Made by a program: the position numbers and the translations under genes. From contig VYZB01000026.1 in assembly GCA_013397455.1 (NCBI GenBank), positions 3,823,682-3,887,681 of the forward strand: 64,000 nt of DNA. The letters are read 5' to 3'. This stretch comes from Crotophaga sulcirostris. Its lineage: Eukaryota; Chordata; Aves; Cuculiformes; Crotophagidae. Below are positions 1-11,156 of this stretch, piece after piece (the stretch's first letter is position 1; the number at the start of each line of letters is the position of its first letter). The notes under the pieces are model-generated. The model was not told the DNA's origin. It did no database searches and saw only the letters and a list, made by a program, of their open reading frames with translations.

Positions 1-135
1 GGGTTCCCGCCCGAGTGTCCCCTTTGGGAGAGCAGAAATGGGGGCGATTCCTCGCGTACTTTGCTGTGGGCACAGCGGGCTCCAGGGCAGCAAAGTCCAT
101 CGCTGCGTTGCGGGTTAATAATGCCCCAAACGTGC
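1..135. promoter_or_regulatory. CpG-dense left edge, possible CpG-island shore
   Basis: About ten CpG dinucleotides occur in the first ~135 bases, in a GC-rich context (for example CCCGCCCGAG, CTCGCGTA and the cluster ATCGCTGCGTTGCGGG). The following two kilobases are AT-rich and nearly free of CpG. This gradient is what the outer edge of a vertebrate promoter CpG island looks like, so a first exon or promoter may lie just left of the window. No TATA box, start codon context or clear splice donor can be assigned. The 144-codon open frame through this region (15-449) reads into poly-T and is not gene-like. The regulatory reading is inference. Confidence 0.3.
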
Positions 136-2220
136 TTGGCTTTATGGAAAACGGAGGAACCTTGAAATATGGATGTGGAATAAATATTCATTATCAGGAA
201 AAGGTTTTGCGCGGTGTTGGGTTTGGGGGATTTTTTTTTATTTTATTTTTTTTTCCCGTCCCTGCACATCAGGATGATAAACCTGCAGGTGATGGCTTGG
301 CTGAATTTCATTCAAAAGGCATTCGTTTAGCGCGGAACGCTGTCAAAGGTAGAAAAATGAGCAGGTTGAGGGTTTTATTCCCCTCTCTTGGACAAAGGCG
401 TGTTGTACTACCCAGAAAGAAACCCCAAGTGATTCCATTTATGTTTTAATCAAGAGGTGGTTTAAGATGCAGCAGTGTGTTTATTCTTGCTGTTAAGTAG
501 CGATGGTGGAAGCTACAGCTTCTCTTTTCCTCTTTTTTTAAAAGGAATGTGAAGGATGGAAATATCTTGAGGGAAACATTTTGCTGGACTTGATTGCATC
601 AACCACATTATTTCATGAAATGTTAACTGTGAAGGGGCTGTTGATGAGAACTCGCATTGAGGAGCGATGTTGAGCAATGTAAAGAAAAAGGGAATTAGTG
701 CTAGGAGGCCAAATGGTTATTTTTTTAAAATTCTTTCTGATTTTGCTTTTGAATTTTAACCATTTCATGGATTCTCTTGACCTTTATGGTTGAGTTCATT
801 AAAAAAAAAAACAACCAACATCCATGGGCTGGATATTTTTTCTTGGTATATGTATGTAGTCATTAAAAGGGCTGATAGCAGTTAGCAATGTATTTTTTGG
901 ATGAAACATATATTACATCTAAATAACTTTTCTCCTGGAAGTTACAAATATCAACTTACCTGGTTATGCAGCTGAACTTTTTTTTTTCACCAAAGTAAAT
1001 GTTTACATTTTCTAGAAGGAAATTTCTCTCTACCCAATGATGTGCTTATCATGGCCTTCAATTCAATGTGCACATGCTAAGTGTGTCAGAGATTGTTGTT
1101 CAGATGTATGGGTTTGGGTTTTTTTGTACCCTCTTTGTTTGATTGAAAGTCCTGGCTGTTAGTAAAGACACACTTTTTTTTTTGAGTGGGAGATATATAA
1201 CCCTTCTCCTTTGGAACAAAGGGGTTGGAAACAAAATGACTGCGTGCCACCAGGGTGTTTAGAATCTGTACAGTAATGGGAAATATTGCTTGGAGTGAGG
1301 AACCTAAATGGTACACTCGGATTGCGTCAAAATTAATGTGAAATAACGATGGTCATTTAGGGAGAATGTATTGCAGAGGTCTTTTCTGGTCTTAGGTGAT
1401 GTTCATCTCTCTGACAAATTCAATGATAAGTTTGCACTTCAGTAGGTGAACTCTTTAGGGGTTTTTAACCCCTAACTTTGCAGTTCAGTTTTCATACTCC
1501 CCTAGATCAGTAATCCCGCGCATGGATAACAGGGAAAACCAGGAGGGAAGGGTAATACTGCTCTTGTTGCTCCTGAAGACGTTTCTTGGGCAATGCTTTG
1601 GAGAAACACTTCTGTGAAAGACCTTCAGTACCTCAACTGAATGCATAATTAAAATAATTAAGTTGAGTCTAAATTTAATTATATGATCTGTCTAGAAGAG
1701 CTTGTGAACCTCAGTTTGGACGAATAGGTGCAAATGCAGCCACTTAGACAAGGGAAGCATGTGTCTAGTGCAGGTTAGTGTCTACTTTTGGTAAGTTTTC
1801 CAAGGCAATCATCATGAGATTGACACTGATCTCCCTTTTGGGGACGCGGGATGTTCATATCTGCGATGGAACTCTTGGGTCACCAAGTCCTACCTGCCAC
1901 GAAAACCAGCAACCGTGGCATAAACACAGTTAAATATTATTTTAAACCCAGGTGTTTTTCTGCTGCTCCCTCTGGCAAAGAAGCGTTTCAGACCTTTCTC
2001 CTCTGGTAGTTGGAAACCTCCATGGTTCTAGCCAGGAACTCTGCTCATTTCCAGCTCTCAGGTGGTTGGTAGCAGCTGATGAGGCTGTCAGAAGAGAAAT
2101 ACAACTTTTCTGTCTGCCTTTCTGAGCTCACTATTTCCCTCAGTCTGGATTATTATCTTCACTTGTCTTCCAGTTGTGCCTTTTGGGCTTGATTATATCT
2201 GCAGAGGCCCCCGATTTCCC
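136..2220. other. unassigned AT-rich sequence
   Basis: No repeat family, RNA gene or coding exon was recognised. The stretch has several short homopolymer runs (T-runs near 229-253 and 976-987, an A-run near 801-811). There is also a small perfect hairpin at 1455-1475 with arms TTAGGGGTT and AACCCCTAA around a three-base loop. Reading frames here are short and have chance-like composition. Confidence 0.5.
1455..1475. repeat. short perfect hairpin
   Basis: Arm TTAGGGGTT (1455-1463) is the exact reverse complement of AACCCCTAA (1467-1475), with TTT between. A 9-bp stem of this kind is expected occasionally by chance in 64 kb. It has no visible terminator, attachment-site or RNA-gene context. 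Confidence 0.6.
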
Positions 2221-2224
2221 TTTC

Positions 2225-2665
2225 CGCAGCACGAGCGCTCCGTGTACTTTCTGTTTCCTCTTCAATTCATAATGTTACTCCTTCAACCGCAGCGTTCTTA
2301 ACTGTGCCTTTTGGTTGCGTATTCACTCTGCTTGTGCTCCTGGACGTGCGGCTGGACAGTACTCTGTTCAGCTGGCTTTTCCTTGGCCAGCAGTGGAGGG
2401 CTGAGCACTGTCTCTCTGGGTTGACCCTTGTCACGAGGCGAGAGATGTGCGATGTCCTGCCAATCTCCTCCTCCCAACGCTGGTACGACAAAGAAGTATT
2501 TGAAGCATCCCCTAGAGAACCGTGTTATTAGCCAGCGTGAGAAGCGACTCTTGCTTTGCTGTCAAAGTGCAAACGGGGTAGTTTTTCTACAGCGCCGTCT
2601 TTGATTTATTTGTGGGTGAGGTCGTGCGTCTGAGAAGAAGCTGGCTGCGAAGGAGAGGTTCGTAA
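2225..2665. promoter_or_regulatory. CpG-rich patch, candidate regulatory element
   Basis: Roughly two dozen CpGs lie within ~440 bp of about 50 percent GC, close to the unsuppressed expectation, while flanking sequence is strongly CpG-depleted. No CR1 or hAT signature explains the composition. Two short frames overlap on opposite strands (2267-2491 minus, 2304-2531 plus), which reflects the GC content and is not convincing as coding. It could be a small unmethylated island, an enhancer, or a transposon remnant too old to recognise. The functional call is inference. Confidence 0.3.
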
Positions 2666-5579
2666 CTATTCATGTTGGTCTCATTTCTTAATGTACTGTC
2701 ATCTTTCTAATCAATTAAACTCAATTTTGATGCTTAAAATCCATAAATCATCATGTTCAGTCCACAGAAATATTTGACCGAAAATGACTGAATGAGAAAA
2801 GTGTTCTTGTCATATTCTACAGTGTTTTGCCAGACTACGTAAATAACGTTTTGTTACTGATTTTGAATGTGAGTCCTGTCTGATGTTACTGGATTCTTGT
2901 ATGCCATCCTGCATCTCTTCAATAAACAGGTGAAGGTGTTTGTTTCAGTGGCAATAAATAAAATCCACCTATCCATTTTTTGCCTGTCGACAGTCTTTTA
3001 ACTCTTTGAATTAAAAAATATTGTCTCTAAATCTATCGTTTTTTAGAACTGGGAATAAATTTTCAAGAATTATTTTCTTGTGACCCGACTGCCTGCCAGT
3101 CAAACGGATGCTGTTCCCTGGAGGTGTCTAAATTCTGTTACCTTCTTGTTCCTTCCACTCAACTGAATCATTCTATCCCTATTTTTGTGTTTAAAACATC
3201 GGTATCACTAAATATGAGAGGAAAATGTCAGGGGCAGTGCTATGTTTATTTATGCAAATTTGTGTAAACCCGATTTCTTGAGGAAACAAGCATGATATGT
3301 TGTGTTATCAACCTGCCTACCAGTAATTCTGCACTCCCTTTGGCACTTCGATCCAGATTTCAAAGGGCCATAGACGCAGAAGCCAATCTAGCTTTTTTTT
3401 TTTTTTTTTAAGTTTTGAAAAAGTTGACTGACGGGCACAGAGGAGAGAATAAAATTAGTGCTTTTATTCAGGGAACAGGGCTCATAACAGTTCCCATTAT
3501 TCTTCCAGGAGACTGCATCATACTGGATGATGGGGTCACGTGCAACTGGAGAACGCATGGACCTTTGTCTAACCAGGAAAGAGGGCCTGTGGGAGGGAGT
3601 TTGGGAGATGTTTTGAGTAGATGGGGGAGAACCTGGAAGTATTATTTGGGTGGTCATTTATGGGCTTCACATAAAGATCAATAGGAAGTAAATGCTCATG
3701 GGTCTTGCTGATTTTGGAACAAGGTGTAGGATGTGTGTTTTGTATTGTTGTGCTCCAGTATATACTTTGCGTTGTTGGGTGGATAATCTTCATGTGCGGT
3801 TTTAGGTTTATTGGTGGTTTGAATCAGTAACAACAGAATAAGCTGTGAATTTTCAGGTTTTTCTTTTGTTGAGAGGCAGGTGCATTTTGTGGTGTCTGAA
3901 ACAAGGATCCCAGACCCATGGTTACAATTTCAGTCAGGGAAGATCCAGCTCTTAAGATCTATCCAGCATTTGCTTTCAGATCTTCTGAAATTTGTGGAAG
4001 CTCTTGAGTTTGAAGTAACTTTTGAGAAGCAGACCATTTTTTTTCTTTGTCTTGGGCTCCTCCAGACAAGAAAATGAATATACAAATGAGAGTTGTTTCC
4101 AGATAGATTTTTAATATATAACTTCACTCAAATATGAGCATTTTGTTATTTATCTATTTTTTACAAAATTGTTTCCTGCTGCCTCTCAATCTGAGAGCAG
4201 ATGACACGGTTCATCACGCTTGTATTGAAGTAAACCTTGTATTCCTTCCCTCTTTCCTGTTGGAACCCTACAAGGAAGTGGTGAAGATGATTATGATCTT
4301 AATGGCATAAGACTTTATGTTTCAAAGGATTATATAGGGAATGAGGGTCTGTTGAGGATGACAGAAGTGCATTGGTTTCCTCAGGTGGGGTGTGAGTGGG
4401 GCTTGAATAATACTTAAAAAGTTCCTCTGAGTTTTGTTTACTGTGGATGTGCTGAAAACCCTGAGCAATGTAAAGGAATTTCAAGTGACTGTCTGCTTTC
4501 TGGGAGGGAAAAAATATGGGCCTGTTAGGTTTTCCAGCAAACCACCTAGGAAATTATTGGCGCAGGGCTGAAAAAATGCGTTCCTCTCCTCTGCTGGAGA
4601 TGCTGCTGTACTTCTCCCTGTCTTTCCTTCCTCTCCTTGAGTGTAATGGTTGCCTGGGAAGCTGGAAGGTGGGAAAATTAAAAGTCAGAGCAGAAAAATG
4701 GGATTTATCATAGCTTTCATATGATAACTTTCTCAATAGGAAGATTAATGCTGAAGTGTATTTGTAGGCTGAACGTTTTTGCCTTCCTTGTCTTAGCAAG
4801 GGTTAGAGATTTGGGAGGATTATAGAAGACAAGCTTAGAGTATTTCATGAGAGGAAAAAGTACTAAACTGGCAAGAAAAGAAGAGATGCCATCGTGCCTG
4901 CTAGGCATGTCTAATTCTTTGATAAAATGGATAAAGACTGCAGACTGCAGTAAAAGTTAAAATAGACCATAACATCTCAGGTTCTGCAGGGTTTTTTTTC
5001 TTGCTTCTAATTTTCTGTTGAACTTAATCAAAAAGATCTGACTCTTTTATTGCATCAAACTCCTTAGTTTATCTACCAGGAATTAAAGCACTGTATTTGG
5101 GCTTTTGCTTTCTTTGGCATTAGATACCCAACTCTCTAAATTTGATAACGAGCGGATTTTATCATTTTGATGTTGGAAATACATCGTGAAGACTAATGAG
5201 AAGTTTTGAGCATGGTCTGTTTTGTCCCCATTTTCCTTTCAGTTCTTTGTACTTGAATTTATAGGAGATGACAACTCGCTTTTTTAATGAACAAGGAGGT
5301 TTATGTGGTTATTCACAGCAAACTCCTGAGACTCTCTGCAGTCTCAAGATATGTCTGTTCCTGTTCTGTGGGTCACTCTTTTCTGTCCAAGAGTTTGGGC
5401 TTGATGACATTCAGAGTGTGCATATGTGTGTGTGTATATATGTACCATTTTACATGAGGCACCTTGTTTTGTATTATTGACAAGACAGAGTTGGAAAACA
5501 ACTTGCTTAAATGTCCCATTGCTTCTAGGCGGGTACTACCTGGCTTAACTTCTTTCTCGAAATACTTGGCCCTAACCAA
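2666..5579. other. unassigned single-copy-looking sequence
   Basis: No recognised repeat or exon. It contains a T17 run (3393-3409) and a short impure TG/TA-rich stretch near 5417-5440. Overlapping frames on both strands near 3388-3790 have no recognisable domain and abut the poly-T run. Confidence 0.5.
3393..3409. repeat. poly-T homopolymer run
   Basis: An uninterrupted run of about 17 T. No SINE or processed-pseudogene body was recognised next to it, so it is listed only as a simple repeat. Confidence 0.8.
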
Positions 5580-6175
5580 AGCGTGACCAGCCGGTTGAAG
5601 CAGGTGATTCTGCCCCTCTACTCTGCTCTGGTGAGACCCCACCTGGATTCCTGTGTTCAGTTCTGGAGTGCTCAGCCCGGGAAGGACATGGATCTGTTAG
5701 AGCGGGTCCAGAGGAGGGCCACAAAGGTTATCAGAGGGCCTGAGCACCTCCCATACCTGGACAGGCTGAGAGAGTTGGAGTTGTTCAGCCTGGAGAAGAG
5801 GAGGCTGCAGTGAGACCTTATAGCAGGCTTCCAGTACCTAAAGAGAGCCTACAGGAAAGCTGGGAAGGGGCTCTTTGCCAGGGAGTGCAGTGACAGGATG
5901 AGGGGTAATGGTTTTAAGCTGAAAGAGGGGAGATTTAGATTAGACATCAGGAAGACATTTTTTACTGTGAGGATGGCGAGGCACTGGAACAGGTTGCCCG
6001 GAGAAGTTGTTGATGCCCCATCCCTGGATTTGTTCAAGGCCAGTTTGGATGAGGCTTTGAGCAACCTGACCTAGTGGAAGGTATCCCTGCTCGTGGCAGG
6101 GGGTTTGGAACTCGGTGATCTTTAATGTCCCTTCCAGCCCAAACCATTCTATGTTTCTGCAATATGATTCTATGT
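5580..6175 (+). mobile_element. CR1 LINE, 5'-truncated, 3' end present
   Basis: The segment opens inside the C-terminal part of CR1 ORF2: frame 5583-5813 reads with residues such as [15 protein letters not shown] and [15 protein letters not shown], and ends in [15 protein letters not shown] before a stop. The characteristic 3' region follows (valine/arginine-rich ORF end, then the VARHWNRLP-like block and the purine-rich UTR). The copy ends near ACCATTCTATG followed by a diverged second octamer unit (GATTCTATG) around 6165-6175. ORF2 normally encodes an endonuclease and reverse transcriptase; only the tail remains. The 5' truncation is usual for target-primed reverse transcription. The copy is inactive. 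Its left boundary is placed where similarity to the CR1 pattern begins and could be tens of bases off. Confidence 0.93.
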
Positions 6176-7985
6176 TTGATGTTCTCCTGACAGTTAGGTG
6201 GACAAAGAAAGATCGCTCATTGCCGTTGCTGATGATTTTTCAACCAAGATGAATATAATGTCTATACAGACAGGCAGGCTCTAAGGATTTGTCTCCATTG
6301 AAAAGTGTTTTGAATTGAACTTGTGAGCATTTTAAGTGCAATTGCTTTGAAATAGGTTCCCATATGAACATTTATTCTGTAGTAGTTTATTCTGCAAATA
6401 ATTTTCTTCAGTGTCCTGTGAATCATAGCTTAATGACACATTTAATGGCTTTTGCAAAAACTATGGCATTTCATATATTTTTTAGGTTCAGCGTTGTGTG
6501 GTATAGGCAGCTAGAATAACTTTCCATTTGGCCTTGTGGTTGTTTGAAGAAGGAAATCTTACTAGTCTTACTTGTTCCCTGCTCTTGTCCTAGAGTGGCC
6601 AGCGTTGTATTCAGAGAGTGGTCACTTGGTCATCAGAACAGGGTCACCGAAACACTTTCCTGTTGGTCATCCTTGCATTTTATTGTGGCACAAGTGAGAG
6701 GTGAAACCAATGCAAGGAAAATTGATTAAGGCTCAGCCTTGCTCTTGATTTGACTTATACTCACAAAAGAATTTGTGAAGATTTAAAATGCAGTGCCATA
6801 ATTTTGAGAAATGATTTCTTTTTCTTTGCTGTAGCATTTGAATCCCAGCTGCTGAACTGGGCAGCTAGCCGAGTCTTCTGAATATGGACCGATCTCATGT
6901 GGAAGCTTGATAAAATATTTCTTTCCATAAGAATCTTTTCACTGTCTGTCTATTACACACACACAAATAGAAGATGTAGAGAAGATACTTGGTTTAAGTT
7001 GGCTATTCATGTGGTTTTCATATGAGTTTCAGCTTTTCTTTCTTAATTTCCTGGAGTTTGTTTTTACATACATGATTGTAAGTGTTACCATGAAGTAATA
7101 ATGTCTTAAATTGCTTTAAGCTTTGTAAAATGTCATTGCAGTTGTTGTACAGCAGATTGGTGTTGTGTTATCAAGACTTTTTGCTGGCTTGTGAATCAAA
7201 ACCCTCATTTTGTGTTACAGACAACTTCTGAAGAAAAGGCATAAGCCCATCAGAACTCTCGGTTGCTTTTGGATTGCCATTTAGCAAAGCATCCAGCCCA
7301 AATCATGTTGTCTTCTCCTTCTCTTCCATGACACCACTGTGAAGGTGGTCCAAGAGATTAACCTTTCCTTTCTGATGCTGGCTCTACCATAGTGACCTGC
7401 TACTGTCCAAGATTCTTGGAAGGTCCTTGCAGACCTCCCTGAGTGAAGCTTTGCAAGATCCTTGTGCATAGATGTACTGTCTGTGTTTTTCGCCATGGAA
7501 AAACAGAACTTGGATGTTTTTTGCTGATTTTGCACAGCAAGGTTGGGTCAAGTGCTGTGCTGCTTCTCCCTCTATGGAGACCATGAGATGGATTTGATTT
7601 GCGTAATGTGCTATTGGGATGTGCCCAGATGCTCTGTTGGTGGCTTTCTGTATGGACTTAAGAGTTCCTACAGCTTAAGGCTTAATTAACTGACCTCCTC
7701 AAAACCACAGGTCCTTAGGTTTTCCCTGGAAAAGGAGCCTAAAGACAGTTTATTTCGGGCTGCTGTTTACCTTCTACTGGGACATTCAGTCTTAGTTTGA
7801 AGATCTCAAGTCATGACGAATCCACCACTTCTCTTGATATATTTTCAGCAATTAATTACCCTCTCTGCTCAAAAAAAAGAGGTCTAATTTGAATTAGTTT
7901 CCAACTATTGCTTCCAGAAGCCTTTTCTTGGCTAAAATAAAAGGTCCTTTGATACCCAATAACTTTTCCTGTTGGAGGAAACTCA
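6176..7985. other. unassigned sequence
   Basis: No repeat, RNA or exon recognised. A short CA-type run (6954-6964) is the only simple-sequence feature. Minus-strand frames at 7281-7584 overlap each other and lack recognisable motifs. Confidence 0.45.
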
Positions 7986-7989
7986 TAAT

Positions 7990-8700
7990 TCTGTAACCAA
8001 GTGATCTTTGAGCTTTTCCTTTGGCTGTATTAAACATGTGTCATTGAGCTGGGAAGTGTTGGGCAGTTTCTTGCCTGACAGCACTTCAGATTGTGTTCCA
8101 GGGTCCCTGACTTTCAGATTTTGTTTTCTGGATGTAGTATCCTGCATTTGGTTGTACTAAAATCTGCTTTCAGTGGCCTTTGCAGACCACATTGTGGTGT
8201 CTGGTCAGGCTGTCCTCTTCATTGGTCATCCAGACAACTATTCACAAATCTTTTCTGTGACTGTATTCATTTTCAGATCTATAGTGGACCTCTTGAATCA
8301 TACTGGGCTCTGTATCAAGCCCAGCAGAACACTGCTACAGCTAACTTTGTTGACGGCGATTTTCCACAGATGACTGCTTTTAGTCATCTGTCAGTTGGCC
8401 AACTCAAAATCCGTTTAGCGTGCTTTGTTGACATAGTAGAGTGGTAGTTTTTTAATCAAGATGTCGTGCTCAACAAAAATTTGCCTGTTAGATTGCAGCA
8501 GTTACCTTGGTCAACCTGATTTTGAATCTCAATCAGCTTTGTTTGTCAAGGCCTATTTTCCATAACATTGTCTTGACTGTCATTAATTTTGCTCCTGTCC
8601 TTTTTAAGTCTAGATCAAGTCTGATTGAGTTTTCCCTTATTTTGTCCAGAGCCGATGTCTGGCTGATTGATAGCTACTTGAGTCAACTTCTTGTCCTCTC
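7990..8700 (-). mobile_element. ancient L3/CR1-like LINE fossil, reverse-transcriptase region
   Basis: Read on the minus strand, this AT-rich stretch keeps in order several landmarks of old CR1/L3 reverse-transcriptase sequence. The block around 8270-8340 (on the plus strand: a GGACCTCTTGAATC run, then CTGGGCTCTGTATCAAGCCC) corresponds to the region near the RT palm. Around 8400-8600 an AATCAAGATGTCGTGCTC-like block precedes a region resembling the upstream RT domain. Frames are heavily broken and nothing is translatable. Similarity was judged by eye from known amniote L3-type LINE patterns, so the exact subfamily and borders are uncertain. It may be a separate copy from the fossil at 8870-9720, because the RT segment lies on the wrong side of that copy's 3' part. 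Confidence 0.45.
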
Positions 8701-8869
8701 CTGATGTTACCATGTTAGAAATGTTTATCTTCCATTTTTTTCCTGCATTCCAAAAAATACTGAAAATGAAGCTTTGGGATCTCAGAAATGTTAGGACTCT
8801 TAGGAGGACTCTTTGAGGACATTCATGTTCAGCAGCTTAGCCCTTTGAGGCACCTTTTCTTATTGAAAT

Positions 8870-9720
8870 GCAGAGCCAGTAGAGAGCCTGGGAGACTCTC
8901 CAGTCCATTGCCCTTCTTGAGGCAGGATGAAATGTCTCTAGAACATCCCTGACAAATATGTTTCTAATTTTTCCTTAAAATTTTTCATTTTAGAAGGTAT
9001 CCAGCCTCCTTAGGTAGCTGATAGTGTGTGATTAACCAATTTACTTAAAAGCTTTTCCAATATCTTATATCTTTGGCAAGTTAAGATACTTTGCTTCACT
9101 CCATAGGATGTGCAGAATAACCCATCCCTTTGTCTCCGTTGTCACTGATGGGAGCATGTTGTATTCTCCTTCAGTTTTCTTTCCTCTACGCTGAACAAGG
9201 ACTTTTAATCTGTTCTCATGGATCATATTGTTTCCAAGTCTCTTTATTATTTTTTCCAGCTTTCTTCTGTACTCTGATATGTTTACTTCTCTCTGTACAT
9301 TGACTTGGAACTCTGTGGCCTTGTCATCATTGTATAAAATGAAGTAGCGCTATTTTCCACGTTGCATTCTATTAAAACAGTCTGAATTGCCTTTTTGTTT
9401 TGTTTTGTTTTTAAAATCCATTGTTTTGTTGACTTATATTCATTTGTGATCCAACATACCCCCTAGGTTATTTTCTCTTGTCTATTAGCTCAACTAGTTA
9501 TTCTCCACCTGTGCAGTGTATGCTGCTCTTGTGCTTGTCTTTATTGTTTTCCACCAGTCTATTTTGGTTTGACACAATTTGATCTTGACGCATTTGTGTT
9601 GTTTCATTTTTTGCTTAATCCTGTAGTTGCTTTTATATAGATTGCTTAATAATTTTTCTGGTATCTTCCTATTGATTGCAAGGGGAATTAAATCTCTAAT
9701 TTGCCTTAGATGCTTTTCCA
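8870..9720 (-). mobile_element. ancient L3/CR1-like LINE fossil, ORF2 C-terminal half
   Basis: Several blocks match the minus-strand pattern of old amniote L3/CR1 LINEs in the correct order. These are the ACATCCCTGACAAATATGTT block (8944-8963), the AGTTTTCTTTCCTCTACGCTGAAC-like block near 9173-9196, the TTGACTTATATTCATTTGTG block (9429-9448) with ATCCAACATACCCCC after it, and the GATTGCTTAATAATTTTTCTGG block near 9640-9661. The expected sequence between ~9560 and ~9610 is shortened, so an internal deletion is likely. No functional frame remains; the 100-codon minus-strand frame 9494-9796 is a chance opening inside it. Divergence is far greater than for the CR1 tails elsewhere in the window, so this copy is much older. 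Confidence 0.6.
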
Positions 9721-10860
9721 AACTCTGCTCTGTAGCTATTTCCTTTTTGATCCCAAAAGCACTTTGAAACTTTGTGAGTGAATACAAGTGGATCATCTAT
9801 ATGCAAATTCCTTAATTTTTCCTCTGCTGAGTTATATTTGTGAAAAATCAAGATCTTAAGCGATGCCTATTTTCATTATGTTGATATTTCATTAAGATGA
9901 TAACTAAAAAGTACAAACGTCATACAAGTTAAAATCAATTATTTAAATCAAGACATTTTGCAGTCTTGATTGAATTAGTAGAATTAGATATATTGAAATG
10001 CGAGTCTGTTCTTTTTTTTTTTTTTTCCCCTCCTATTAAGTCTTCCAGTCCAGTGATTGCTGCAACTTTATTGCTTGTAATGAGGTCCAAAATAGATACT
10101 TTGTGTTATAAATTGTCACCTCTGATTTGGGAAACTAATCTCCTTTAATTAATTGCTGCATGAGAGTTTCTGTGCCCCTTCTGTCTCGTCCGTAACCCCA
10201 TATCCTTTTTTCACCCCCTTACATGCCTGTGGATTCATGTATCCTGCTCCCTGTCTTGGTGCTTCCCAGAACCTCCTCCTTGGCTTCACACATTAAGACA
10301 CACCCAGTTACTGCCCAGTTGCCCTGGACATTCAGTGCTTCTGTGGTACTGATAACTGCCAAAGAGGTGAACCTTTTCCCCCCTCTTTTTAGGGGTACCT
10401 TGGAGCCATCACTCCCCTTTCACATCTGAACACTGTTGAACTAATTATTTTAGAGTCCAGTCACACGCTTATCACACCAGGCTTAATTTTTGTTCTTACT
10501 GGCGGTCAGGACTTTATTTGTTCCTGCTTGTTATTCAGACTCCTTGCATCCATATACAGCAACAGAAAATTCATTTTCTTTATGGATGCTCTTGTCTGAC
10601 TTTGAACCTCATTTGCCCTTCCAAGTGTCCTTCTCTTGTGTTTAGCTTATTCCTTTCCTGGATGCATCAGCAGTTTCATCTGGGAAGGTGTCTTATTAGT
10701 TGGAAAGATGCTGTCTCTGCAATTCATGATCTCTCTGTTCCCTGCAATATCGTTCAATCATTTGAATCCAAATATTCTCACATCAGTCGTGAAGCCTTGT
10801 TCAGTTCAATGATCTTTTTTTGCCTTCTTTTGCATCTAGTACTGGATACATGTTTTAGAT
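9721..10860 (-). mobile_element. possible 5'-ward continuation of the L3-like fossil
   Basis: The composition stays pyrimidine-rich. Weak landmarks resembling upstream parts of L3-type LINEs on the minus strand can be followed: a TTGTAATGAGGTCCAAAATA block near 10075-10094, and a TGTTATTCAGACTCCTTGCATCC-like block near 10529-10551 that also occurs in old amniote LINEs. A T15 run interrupts at ~10012-10026. The assignment is tentative and borders are nominal. The plus-strand frame 10518-10892 (124 codons) falls inside it and is not regarded as a gene. Confidence 0.28.
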
Positions 10861-11156
10861 CAGGGATCAACAAGCTGCAGATGTCCAGTTAGACCATGAG
10901 TGCGGTGTGAGGCATTGGCATTTTGAGGCACTCATTTGCAAGAGGCAGCAGTTTGCAATTTCTGACTCTCCCTGAGCTCTACGCTCAGCAAAAGCCACTG
11001 GCATGCGTAGAAGCAAGATACCATTGACTGGCAGATTCCTGCCCGTCCGAGAGGCAGCTTCTACCAGATCCTGCCAGGTTTCTCTTGGCACACTTGAGCT
11101 GTAGCATGATGAAGAAAAAGCCTGGCATGGCACTGTATAAAGATTGCCAAACCTTG
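10861..11156. mobile_element. candidate hAT-type non-autonomous DNA transposon (weak)
   Basis: The left end begins CAGGGATCAACAAGCT and the reverse complement of the right end is CAAGGTTTGGCAATCT. They match at 10 of 16 positions and both resemble the CAGGGGTCGGCAACC-type terminus of Charlie-group hAT elements. Flanking octamers TTTTAGAT (10853-10860) and ACTTAGAC (11157-11164) share TTAGA and resemble the nTCTAGAn target preference of that group, but they are not identical. No transposase frame is present. The 88-codon minus-strand frame inside it (10867-11133) has no recognisable domain. It could instead be an unrelated old repeat. Confidence 0.38.

Noticed and set aside
15..449. 144-codon plus-strand frame at the left edge
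   Set aside because: It reads through poly-T as FFFILFFF-type sequence, has no recognisable domain and no start context, and sits in mixed CpG-rich and AT-rich DNA. It is not supported as a gene.
5583..5813. 76-codon plus-strand frame as a host gene
   Set aside because: It is the CR1 ORF2 C-terminal tail.
10518..10892. 124-codon plus-strand frame
   Set aside because: It is opposite in strand to the tentative LINE fossil and has a cysteine/leucine/serine-rich composition typical of translated pyrimidine-rich DNA.
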